A DNA stretch of 64,000 bases from Pyrrhosoma nymphula (Eukaryota > Arthropoda > Insecta > Odonata > Coenagrionidae). This document shows, piece by piece, positions 45,060-55,842 of the stretch. Numbering within the stretch: the first letter of the stretch is position 1; each line of letters opens with the position of its first letter. The notes under the pieces were generated by a model that worked only from the letters and a program-made list of their open reading frames with translations, had not been told where the DNA came from and did not search any database. The position numbers were made by a program, and so were the translations under genes. The DNA is taken from NCBI GenBank assembly GCA_963573305.1, contig OY754337.1, positions 48,497,164-48,561,163 of the forward strand, read 5' to 3'.

Positions 45060-47000
45060 CGCACTGCTCATGAAATGCTTCATGTTCAAGGAAAATACCC
45101 TTTCCACATTTTTTACATTTATATTCTTTTAAATATGTTTTTTCTTGACCCACAATCTTCACACACCTTTCTATGACTGCTGCACTGTGGGTGTTTAGTA
45201 TTTTTCGATACCTTTTATCTCACTTTCTTATCTTTGTCCTGCCCTGTTCGTTTTATATTTTCTGTTAGCTGTTTTGGTAGTGTTTTTATGCCTCCCCTTC
45301 TCTTGACATGCTGATCAACAAGCGCCACCGACAACTGCTTCAGATACGTCCGCCTATTTTTCGATTCGGGGTTTTTGTTTCCGAGGTATACGATGTAGGA
45401 ATTTACCCCAGCAATATTTAGCATAGTGTACAAAATTGTAATCGGCCAACCTCTCGTATTACTTGAAAAATTGTATGCTGCGCATAACTGATCCAGTGTA
45501 TCTACTGAATAGAAAAGCCTGATCTGCACTACTCGCATTACGAATTGAAGAGATTCCTTCAGGCGAAGAGATTCCTTCCTCTGTGGAAATTTTCCATGTT
45601 GAAAATAACAATACTTGGTATATTCCACACCATATTTATTAATCAAAACAACCGACCGCGGTTTCAACGTCTGGGCGTCATTGTCATGGTTCACAACAAA
45701 TACATGAATGTGTATCTACTCCTGACTTTATTATGCTATAAAAAGTTTTCATTTCTGGCTTTCTTTCTTCTTCTATATATTCATCAATTTTTTCTGATGA
45801 TGCTTAGACGAGATCATTAAAACATTTTTGTTCTCTCTTGGAATATATGACGTCAAATTACAATCCTTGTGGGAAGAAAATAAGCTCGATTTTTCTGGCC
45901 GAATTTTGGCTTGCACGAAGCAGGGAGGTAATGCTCGTTTATTCTTGCGAATAGTACCAACGATGGTAATTCCGCATTTCAAGACATCATCGGCCAAACC
46001 AACACTGGTGAGCCGATTGTCTATCGTTATGTTTCAACCAGTACCGCTAATAGGGGAGCATAACCTCTTCACGACATCAGAATTACTGTTGCTGAGAGAA
46101 TAGGATCCATCGGGTTGCTTTCCACCATAAATGTCTAAGTTAAGAGCATAAAAAACCCAAGCACCTACCAATACACAAATATTTATCCCGTACTTATTTA
46201 GCTTACTTGGGATTTATTTCCGGAATGTGCAACGACCTCTAAAACCCTCAAGTTTCTCATCAACAGTAGTTTATTCACCAATAGTGAAAGCAAATCTGCA
46301 ATTGCTGACAAATTTTCACGAATATGAGCTAGCCTATCATTTTGTCGTCTTCCCTGTTGCTCCTCTCGTCGAAAAGTAAGCACTGTAGCAAAAATGGAAA
46401 TCTTTTTCTTGACATAACAACTGGAAACATCTCTATCCCTGTCTTATCAGAAACCCAAATGTCAGCAAAGTGTAGACAATTCATTTTACGGACACCGCTA
46501 AATATAGAAGGCCAAATCATGCCCTTATTGCAACAGCATCTGTGTTCTTAGCATCTCGATCTCGACTACAGCGAACGGATTGAATTTGAACATTAGTATT
46601 TTCTACAATGGTTCTCAGCATTTTTCCATTAAAAAAATTGCCAACAAGCCATAACAGAATCAGCATTTTTAGATTGAAAAATGATGTAAAAAATGCTATG
46701 CGCTCTTGTTCAAACATGTTTAGGTGGGGAAAAGGTCACCTTCTTTGTTACTTTGTCTTTACCTAATAGTTTAGCAAAAGCACTGGTCTCAGAGTCACTA
46801 TCATTAAAATTGTCCTCACTGATTTCAATTTCCCGTTCAGTCTCAGAGCTGCCTTCCTTTTGCTCGACGTTATCCTCCTCATTTTCCAATTGAGCATCAG
46901 ACGACTACGGTCAGATTATTACAAACATTAAGTAAGTAGCCGCATGATCTCTTCAATGTCTGATGACTTATTTGGATCGTACTTCATTTTCTTTTCCATT
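45060..47000 (-). pseudogene. piggyBac-1: piggyBac transposase relic (PGBD4-like)
   Basis: Reading the minus strand: N terminus MEKKMKYDPNKSSDIEEIMR (46999-), acidic region EISEDNFNDSDSETSAFAKL; KTGIEMFPVVMSRKRFPFLL; LAHIRENL; TVDEKLEGFRGRCTFRK (46266-46215, first catalytic Asp); KYGINI; YSLSNSNSDVVKRL; NITIDNRLTSVGLADD (second Asp, near 46030); GTIRKNKRALPP; then VDTLDQLCAAYNFSSNTR (third Asp, near 45500) and a C-terminal Cys/His cluster KCKKCGKGIF. Order and spacing fit a complete piggyBac DDE transposase of about 570 residues. At least four frame changes and stops (46383, 46198, 45773, 45215) inactivate it. It would cut and paste at TTAA. No terminal repeats were identified. Confidence 0.9.
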
Positions 47001-47765
47001 ACTGACAGATTAAAACATTCCTAAACACTCTTAGTAGCGCGTTGAAAGTCGTAAAAATTTACAATAAAGACAATTAAATATGCAAAAATGGCACTTTTAT
47101 TTTTACACGTATGATTGATCAATGACTGTTTTAGATGAAATGATACCTATGGTTCTCCGGCGGAAACACTAGCGTGGTTGAAATTATAGCGGAGAGAGCA
47201 CCTCTTGACTTCTCCAACACACACCAGTCTGAATGAACGTGTCCTTCGAAATATTAGGCAGAGTTTCGAGGAGAATACAAAGGTCTTTAAAACTGGCTAC
47301 AATGACATACATTGTGTCAACAAAATGAATTACCGTGATACAGGAAGTGATATTGCATTTTATACAACTCCTTATTGCAATTCTAGTTTGAGTAACCCAT
47401 GAATTCGTACGCATTTTTTTAAGTTATGGATAATATTTTACTAACCCTTTCCCATTCGCATTTTCAGCGATTCCACAATAAGCAAAGGTGTAAGAACAAA
47501 TAGTGACAAGTAAGTAGCCAGACGACAATTTAAGGGAGTATCTATCGAGGAATTTACTTTGTATTTCTCTGATTGGGTTTCGTATATTAATAGTATCTGT
47601 ATCGTCGCGCGTTGCTTATCTTTCCCTCAGGTGCCAATATGCCAATGGTTCTGATGAAAATTTATTTATACACGAATCCATTAATTATATGTTTTAACCT
47701 ATAAAATTTATTTTAGTGAGCATCCCGTGATGCGCATTGGGAGCGACGAAAGCGATATTCATCCC
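47001..47765. other. No recognisable feature
   Basis: Two overlapping short frames on opposite strands at 47184-47414 have no family resemblance. The region may include the 5' end of piggyBac-1. Confidence 0.45.
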
Positions 47766-47769
47766 TTAA

Positions 47770-48160
47770 ACGCCTAGCGTGTTCGTATGATCACAGCAAA
47801 CATTTCTTGCTCTACATAGCCCCCTTTACCGCATTTCTCAAATTTTCGTAATGTGGTTTTGGTAACAATATCTCGATAAATTTTTCGTCCAAAAGACGAA
47901 ATATTAAGTCAATTCAACTGAATGTTTTTGACACTCAGCTTTCTCAGAGTGGTGGCCTACCCTAAACAGCTCCGCGTGAATGCATGACTTTAGTTTACTA
48001 CATAGTACAAGAACATTTTTCTTCAAATTCTGATAAATTTCAGTATATTTGCTAAGAATACTACAATATACCCTACAGATTAATATTGTTGCAAATTTGT
48101 AATAAATAATAATATAATTTAGGAGAAATGTTACGCGTGATCGTATGATCACGCTAGGCG
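47770..48160. mobile_element. MITE candidate, ~390 bp, ~37-bp terminal inverted repeats
   Basis: Left acgcctagcgtgttcgtatg...catttct (47770-47807) and the complement at 48124-48160 share about 31 of 37 positions. TTAA sits immediately outside the left end (47766-47769) but not the right (gata). A piggyBac-derived MITE is possible. The inside has no coding capacity. Confidence 0.7.
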
Positions 48161-48650
48161 GATACCGTAGCAATAGGGTTCCACGAGGTAGGCAGCGTTA
48201 CGAACGCTTATTTCGATAAAGGTAATAATATATTTCTTATTCGGGTCATGGTAATAAAGCGCTGGTGTTTTATAACTATCATGTTGTTCTTTTCACTTTA
48301 TGGTAGCGAGTGAAGAATTTTATAGCGATCATTGTTTGGCGTGTCTACAGTGAAGCTACTTTGTGGCACATTTCCACAACTGTATATACTCTCGGCTGAA
48401 GCGTCCCGACAATTTCTATCCAGGTTCTATTTTACAATTTAGCTATTAATTAAATGAGTCATAAAATACTATTATGTAACAATATCAGTCAGAAACCCAT
48501 GAAACCGTAGTGTGGAATGCAACAATGTAACAAGGGTGATTCACGGTTTTTATTTCTCTGCACAACGATTCGACTGAAATTTCATTACTATGCGGGAACC
48601 TTCAGGAAGTAGACGCTCTTCTACTTAAAAAGCTGAGCTATATCACCGTC
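48161..48650. other. No recognisable feature
   Basis: AT-rich spacer upstream of piggyBac-2; presumably includes its 5' untranslated part and left end, which I could not identify. Confidence 0.4.
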
Positions 48651-48800
48651 ATGCACTTTATATTCAATATTGGACTAAAGGAGTGGGATACGCGTGCATG
48701 GGAGACAATTAACTCTAATAGGTTAATGCTTGAATTTACTACGGAAATTATAATTGAAATGTTTACAAATTATTCGTTCAACGCGTCTGTTTTTACGGCA

Positions 48801-50462
48801 ATGACTCTTCAAGAAGTCCTATCAGTACTGGTAGATGACAACGACGACATTTTAGGCATCTACATAGAACCTCCGGAGAGTAACGTGTTATCTGATGAAG
48901 ATTCTGCGGAGGATGGTGGTGTCTTCATAGATAATCTGTCCGATCGTCAACTTCGAGCGGGTGCTGATACATTAGTGAGTCCTCAACGAGGGGAATGTGA
49001 AAGTGATAGACTCGAGACGAGTGACAAACGGGTAAACTCAAAATCAAAGAGGAAGAAGGTGAAACGAGCATTGACTACTTGGAACGATGAAGATATTTGT
49101 GTAAAATATTCATTATTTCCGGACGCAAATTATTGTGCCATTGGTGAGAAGTCGCCGACGGAAATTTTCAAGTTGATATTTGATGATAAATTAATTGACT
49201 TCTTAATTTCGCAATCAACAAACTATGCCGCATTGCAGAATTTTCGTAATTTGAGTATAACATCTGCTGAAATGAAGGTCTTCCTGAGAAATTTGATCCT
49301 CTCGGGTTATAATAATGTTCCCAGTAAACGTGATTACTGGAATTCATCTGGTGAGTTACGTAATGAATTTGTTGTGAATGCTATGCGCCGGGATCGATTT
49401 TTACAAATATCTAGGTTTTTACACTGTGCAAATAATTCCCAGCCTAATGCAGAAGACAAAATGTGGAAGCTAAGGCCAATTATGAATCTAGTGAAAAACC
49501 GATTTCTAGCTTTGTTCCGCCAAGAGGAGCACCTGGATTTTAATGAGTGTATGGTTGAATATTTAGGACGACACCCCTGTGGGCCCTGTAAACAGTTCCT
49601 ACGCGGTAAGCCTATTAGATTTGACTAAAAAGTATGGCCACTAAGTACCACTGCCGGATATTTAGTGAACTTTGAGGTTCATCAAGGTAGAAAACCTGCA
49701 TCAAATTCCGATTATGAGAATATGGTAGGGAAATGCGCTGCTCCTCTTCTGCAAATGCTGGACGAGCCACAAGAACTATTAGAGAAACCCGTATTCCAAA
49801 AGACTGTCCAGTAATGCTATCTAAAGATATAAGTAAACAACAAAGGTTTTTTTTTTATGAGAGATGCCTCAGTTAGGAGGACGACATCCTTTTGGCAAAG
49901 TGGGTAGATAATTCCACAGTCAGCGTGGTTACTACCTGTCATAGCATTCAGCCTGTAGCTCTTGTGCCGCGATTTTCGAGGGCAGAAAAGAGAACTGTTC
50001 GCATTCCTCGCCCATCAGTGACTTTGGAATACAACCGTTACATGGGGGAACGGAGAGAATGACCGAGAATGTGTCCTATTACAGAATAGGGATAAGAGGT
50101 AAAAAATGTTGGTGGTGCATGTTCACATGGCTAGTGGACATGTCATTGCACAATGCATGGGTTCTCATAAGAAGTCAGGAAAAACACTCTCACAATTACA
50201 TTTTCGTCGCTGCATCGTCCAAATGTATCTGACAAAATACAAAAATCCTCCTCTTAGTGTAGGGCGGCTTTTGATGTCAAGGAATAGTAGTATCCATGTC
50301 CGAGTAAGTGACGAAAATCATCTTGACTTTATTGGCCATTTGATTGAACCATGCAATCTACGCCGCTGTGCAGGTGAATATTGCCAAAGTACTGTTCGTA
50401 CCCAATCTGTAAAATGTGACTTAGGGCTGTGTACCATGTTTTGCAAATTTTACAAAAAATAA
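48801..50462 (+). pseudogene. piggyBac-2: piggyBac transposase relic (PGBD2/3-like)
   Basis: The start at 48801 (MTLQEVLSVLVDDND) is preferred over an ATG at 48651 because the family begins with this kind of TLQEAL.ML...D helix. Then IYIEPPESNVLSDEDSAEDG and NLSDRQLRAGAD; YAALQNFRNLSITSAEMKVF; RDYWNSSGEL; MRRDRFLQISRFLHCANN; LDFNECMVEYLGRH (around 49540) and KQFLRGKPIRFD, where a stop at 49626 interrupts. The next stretch continues KVWPLSTTAGYLVNFEVHQG. A degenerate middle follows, then 50106-50462 with the Cys-rich tail RRCAGEYCQSTVRTQSVKCD and GLCTMFCKFY. The first catalytic Asp (normally DE in this motif) is Asn. Dead by stops and by that residue. Confidence 0.9.
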
Positions 50463-50464
50463 AT

Positions 50465-52194
50465 TTCTTTACTGTTCACAATACGCTTTCGTTTTTTGAC
50501 ATATATACTTTCATAATTTGTTAATGCAATATAATCCTTATGCTCAAAAGAATCAATAAAAATAACTTTAAAAGTTAATATTTTTTACATATTTCATACC
50601 CTTTACCCGGGGAGCAAGATAAATTTAGCGAGGAAAAATGAGGGAGAAGTTAGCAGCATTTTACATGGACCACTTATTCCCAGAAATAGGTACTTAGAAA
50701 CAAATAAAGGTTATTTTAGAAAAACGAGCCGGGCAATTTTTCATTCAGCACAAGATTTCCGAATTATTTTCTTTCGCCTTCAGCGATGGAACAAATGCCG
50801 TGAGTTTTCGGGTTGCAGGGATAACCTGACGCTCATATTGGGACCACGTCCGAAATAACGCGATTCATTGGTCATTTATCTGGGCACATGAAAGTTTCAA
50901 TGGCTGCTAATCCCGTACCACCACGTAAGATAATGGGCCTAATATGGGTGCCGGTGCGATATGATCTTAATATTTTTTGTTATATTTTCATTGTTTGGGC
51001 TGCCAATAGTGCTGAAAACTCCAACTTATTATCTTTCATTTCTATACATTTTGTGGTATATTCTGTAAAAAACATTTTCAAACAATAATAATCATTATCT
51101 GGCTCCTTTAGCAATCATGTGGTAGAATACTCGCGAGCGAGTTACCTTGGATATCATTTCCCACCTGTTATCTACCCCCAAGGTGAAACATACAATTCAT
51201 CAGAGGCGTTTCCATGCTATGGTTTCTGCACAAGTGTGGTATTTTTTAGAAAATCTACGATGACGAACCAATCCGATTGAAAAAGAAAGGTATCGATGTT
51301 ATCGCTATCAATGATAGATATAAATTGAACAAAAAGTTTTTCCAATGTTTATTGTCGTGAGCAACCACCTTATTCTTTGTATGTTCCTCTCTGGCTTCCA
51401 TCTTCCTTCATGCTGTCAAAACGCGATTCGTACACCTTCCTATTAAACCATTGCATTTTCTCTATTGGATATGCCTTCATTGAGTATGTATGCATTATAC
51501 TTGGATGCCCAGTTATCTAACATCTGACTCACATGATTTTTAGAGCCACTAACAATAAAAAATTCATATAATGTATTAGTAAAGCGACCCATCATGCATG
51601 ACGAATATTAATTTAAATAGAAATTACGCAATTTCAAAAGTAACCGAATTTATTCTTTAACTATACTTCTTTTTATAATGATCATCATCATTGGAATTCC
51701 TACATTAAGCAATGTATTTTCAATGGCAGGACGTCGCCATACAAAACCCTAAATTTCTGCCGTGGTTAGCAGTAAATAGATTTGTGCAAATTTCAAGGCC
51801 TAATAATTACAATTCCGAGTCGTTTTTAACACTAGAATGACGGACCTAGACATCTTGGCTGTTTTTGAAATTCGTTACCCATGCAATGCTTAAAAAAAAA
51901 CATTTCCCTTGCGTGACCTTTCATCCCACTTGAAGATCTTTGCCTTTGGGAAGTCACATATCTGCCGTTCGTATTTCTTTGGAAATAATTAGGGTTTTAC
52001 CTAGAACGACGGGGTTAACCATTTTGGCTAACATATTTTCACTGTACACGTAGGTAATCGCGTTTTAGCTATTTAAATGATTTATTGTCTAAACCACAAG
52101 AAACATAAAAGCAGCAAAAGCACGTGCTAGGACAACGATAATCGTTAATTTACTTTTATATTATTTTTATTTATTAAATATATTCTTTTAATTT
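50465..52194. other. No recognisable feature
   Basis: No protein similarity. It presumably includes the undetected right end of piggyBac-2. Confidence 0.45.
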
Positions 52195-52297
52195 ATGGAG
52201 TTTTGTTCCATTAAAGTTAATTATTTCGCTGCCAACGTTTCGGTTTAATTGTTACCATCCTCAGGGCTGTGAAATTTTAATTACACTAACAAGATAG
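52195..52297 (-). repeat. Penelope-type inverted arm, left of piggyBac-3
   Basis: Reverse complement of 55617-55725: gttaattatttcgctgccaa, cgtttcgg and ccatcctcagggctgtgaaa. Contains CTGAGGA...GAAAC on the minus strand (52264-52237). Confidence 0.85.
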
Positions 52298-53049
52298 TTA
52301 ACCCTTCCGTGACTGTGCGGGGTAAGTTAGTTTCCCAAACTTATGTTAATGTTGTATAATTTTTTATATTTTCTATTTTTTTCTTTCAATATTTCTGGTA
52401 TTTGAGCACAACCACTTTGTCGTTCCTTTGGTGACGATTGAAATTTTTTAGATACAACTTGTTTCTGAAAACTTCAATTTTTTTGGTGGGGTAACTGAGG
52501 TACCCCGCACAGCTGTTCTCGGGAAGTCATAGTGTGTGAGACTCGTTGCCTGTGTGGGGTAATTCATTTACCCCAGGATTCTTTTCTTCAGTTAATTCAT
52601 TGCATTAAAAATATTTTTTAATTCCAAAAATCAGATTTTTAAACTTAACACTACTGTTTATCAAAAATACAGCTCAGTCCTTCACCACGGTGTACATTGT
52701 ATCTTCGTACATTTGGGGAAGTTGCTGTCCACTATCACGTTACCACGCCTCACCTTTGTTGAAATTGATATTTAGTTTTGAAGTCGGCAGTCATCATTGA
52801 AACGTTATCCTCCATATATTATGACTGGAATTACATAATGATTCAGCGGCAACTTATTCATTCAATGTCATTGAGACTTCCTGGGTAAAGATACTTTTTT
52901 CGTGCCTCAATTTCGGGGAACAGTATTTTTTTGGATGAGTTTACATTTACCCCTAGTACATATACAAAGTGAACATTCTGAAAAGTGTTGCAAAATTTGC
53001 CGATCCAATACGTGTAGGCAACTCAAACGTATTTTACCGTCCTAGGAGA

Positions 53050-53060
53050 AGGTATATAAG
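53050..53060 (+). promoter_or_regulatory. TATA-like box upstream of piggyBac-3 transposase
   Basis: ggtatataaga lies about 70 bases before the presumed transposase start at 53128, a plausible Pol II promoter position. No other evidence. Confidence 0.4.
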
Positions 53061-53127
53061 ACCGTGCCCTCGTCTGTAATCCCACAATATAGTTCTGTGA
53101 GTGTTCAGGCACTTGCTCGCTTTCAAA

Positions 53128-55131
53128 ATGATAAGACGGCTCTACGGAGAGGCTGAAGTGCGTAGGATTTAGGAGGAATGTGACGAGGATTTCGAAGTGA
53201 GTGAAGAGGAATCGGAAACCGAAGATGAAGCATAGAAAGTAGAAGACTTCGAGGATGAACTTCTTTGCGAGTCGCCGAGAGACATCGCTACTGACAACTC
53301 TCGTAGCCTCCGGATTTCAGTGGAACACTAATCCTCAAGTTTCCAGGAGATAGAGAATACACAATATTGTAACTTTCCCGAGTGGACTTACGAAACGCAG
53401 GTTTGTAAAGAAATTTTATTGTGCGTACAATTAGTAAAATTAAAACAACACAAAAGCTTCCGTGCATTCAAGTTTTCACATTTTATTTTTGTCACTTTTT
53501 GGCATAGAGAATTTTAGTTCTGATTTTTTACTGAATGTTGTTAGTCGAAATACAGTCCAGGGACGCTGTCGAATTGCTTCAATATGTGTGCCCGTTTTTG
53601 AGGACAATGAAATTGAAAACTAAAAAAATTTACGCATAATTATACTCAGAAAGATAATTAAATTTACCAAATATGCATATATTTCAGTGAAAACATTACA
53701 TCGCTGAGAGAGGATTTCCAACTCTTTTTGAATGAAGAAATGATCCAGGAGATATGCGCCTGTACGAACCGTGAGGGCCATATCACCCAAGCTAAGGAGA
53801 ACATAAACCAACCCGGAAAAGAAAAGCCAAGGAAAGAAGTGACTGAGTGAAATGTATGCTTTTGTGGCTATATTGATTGCTGCAGGAAAAACCGTGTGAG
53901 AAATCTCCATTTAACTGAAATGTGGTCAGAAGATGAACTTCTTAGAGAACATTTTCACACTGCAGTGATGTCCCGCGATAGATTTAAAGTCCTTTTTATT
54001 CCAAAATATTTGATTCGACGACAGGGGCACAAGGGTAGCTAGAATGAAGAATTCAAATGATAAATTTGAAGCAATCAGGTCAATTTACGACCAATTTGTG
54101 GTGAATTGCATTAAATGTTATGGCATATGCTGTGCTCTAACATCACGGTGGATGAACGGCTTGCCAATTTCAGGGGTAAATATACATTCAAAGTCTACAT
54201 AAAAAGTAAGCCGGGTCGTTATGGAATCAAGATCTGGGTATGCGCTCATTCGGAAACGTCTTATATTCTTTCTTCTCAAGTTTACGCCGGTATGGTTGGA
54301 AACAGGAAAGAGAAAAATCAAGGACAACGGGTTGTAAATGACTTAGTGCGACCCTACTATGGGACTTGGCGTGGGGTTAAATGAGATAATTTCTTTACTT
54401 CCATTCCACTAGCTCAAAAACTATTTGAAAATACAGTTACAATCACTGGTACACTTAGGGCAAACAAAACCGAAATTCCTGTTGAATTCTCCCGCATCCA
54501 TCTAGGGAAATGTTTTCAAGTTTATTTGGGTTTACTTATAATATCACTATGGTTTCCTATGTCCCTAAAAAAGAAAGGGCGTCATTCTTTTATCAACCCA
54601 ACACAAGCAGGTCCAGAAAATATTTTCAAACCAGAGATAATTAGCCATTATAACCACACCAAAGGGGCAGTTGATAATTGGGATAAAATGACGCGGGAAT
54701 ATGCATGTGTCCGTAGCACAAGAAGATGGCCATTTAGAATATTCATGGAAATTATAGATATGGCTGCATTAATTTTCCTTAATAATTTGGAAAAAGAATC
54801 ATCCCAATTATAAAGCTAATGATCGAAGTAGAAGGAGGTTTTACCTTAGGGAATTGTCAGTCGAACTCCCTCAAAATAATGTTCTCCAAAGAATGCAAGT
54901 ATCTCATAATTATCATTTGCCTTTAAAAATGCAATACATATATTTTTGAAAGAAAAATACTTAGTAGAGTGTGACAGAAACGATGGCATGCAAAACAGCA
55001 CCCCAAGTAGATCAAAGCGTTGCTATTTTTATCCGAGAAAAGAGGATAAAAAGACTAAGGTGCATTGTACTGGATGTAATAAAGCAGTTTGCAGCTCTCA
55101 TAGGGAAGAACAACAACTTCTCTTGTTTTGA
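53128..55131 (+). pseudogene. piggyBac-3 transposase relic
   Basis: The start MIRRLYGEAEV is followed by an acidic tail with stops (FEVSEEESETEDEA). After a degenerate middle: NLHLTEMWSEDELLREHFHT and VMSRDRFKVLF (53908-54000); ITVDERLANFRGKYTFKVYI (54130-54195, first catalytic Asp) and KPGRYGIKIWVCAH; QGQRVVNDLVRPYYGTW; a stop, then DNFFTSIPLAQKLFENTV (54383-, second Asp) and GTLRANKTEIP; NHTKGAVDNWDKMTREYACV (54650-, third Asp) and RRWPFRIFMEIIDMAAL. The C terminus has a Cys-rich finger KRCYFYPRKEDKKTKVHC and CNKAVCSSH (55015-55110). All three Asp survive, so the enzyme died mainly through several stops and frameshifts. Confidence 0.92.
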
Positions 55132-55492
55132 GTGCCGGGATGGAAGTTGAATGCAATAAAGTTTATAATGTTGTGAATTCAATAACGCCATAATTCTACA
55201 TGTTGCCATCTTATGTACTCGTATGTTAATCATAGTGCAATTACAATAACAAAATATGAAATATTTCTGCTATTTCACACAATACCGATGTAAAAACCTA
55301 AATGTAGCCTACAATGTATTAAAAAAATTAACAAAACATGCGATTATATCATTAAAAAAAGAACCATGACGGTGAATAACAAGAAAAAATAAAATAAAAC
55401 AATTTTTTTTACAAATTATAAATGGGGTAACTGAAATACCCCACACAGTCGTTCGCGTAAGTTTTCAAGGCACAGTCACGGAAGGGTTAAAG

Positions 55493-55541
55493 AGATTTCA
55501 ACCATTCCAATTTACCCTGTAAATTGGAATGGTTGAAATCT
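55493..55541. repeat. Perfect hairpin, 22-nt arms
   Basis: agatttcaaccattccaatt... (55493-55514) and its exact complement (55520-55541) with loop ccctg. It starts two bases after the TTAA of piggyBac-3. Confidence 0.95.
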
Positions 55542-55632
55542 ACACTAACAAGATGGTTAAAGAGATTTCAACCATTCAAGTATACCCTGTTCATTGGAAG
55601 GGTTGAAATCTCTTTAACCATCTTGTTAGTGT
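55542..55632. repeat. Hairpin, 36-nt arms, one mismatch
   Basis: acactaacaagatggttaaa... at 55542-55577 pairs with 55597-55632 at 35 of 36 positions. The left arm contains the empty equivalent of the piggyBac-3 insertion site. Confidence 0.95.
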
Positions 55633-55735
55633 AATTAAAATTTCACAGCCCTGAGGATGGTAATATATTTGCCGAAACGTTGGCAGCGAAATAATTAACT
55701 TTAATTGACCAAAACTCCATAAATTAAAAGAATAA
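55614..55735 (+). repeat. Penelope-type arm, right of piggyBac-3
   Basis: Inverted partner of 52195-52297, with CTGAGGA at 55651-55657 and GAAAC at 55674-55678, followed by gttggcagcgaaataattaa. The coding part of this element is not visible between the arms. Confidence 0.85.
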
Positions 55736-55842
55736 ATTATTTATACGTGATCAATAAATACATTATTTATTTATTTAGTTATTTATCTCCTTTTGTAACT
55801 GGACGGCGGGCGATTGTTTTATGAGCGGCAGAAATTATTGAG

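Larger units (their letters stand above)
52302..55486 (+). mobile_element. piggyBac-3: transposon with intact ends and TTAA duplication
   Basis: Left terminal repeat CCCTTCCGTGACTGTG at 52302-52317 and its perfect complement at 55471-55486, each bordered outside by TTAA (52298-52301, 55487-55490). Sub-terminal ggggtaactga..taccccgcacag (52494-) recurs in the same orientation at the right end (55425-). The 3.2-kb interior carries a transposase relic. It is inserted in a Penelope-type repeat whose uninterrupted counterpart is at 55542-55573. Confidence 0.95.
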
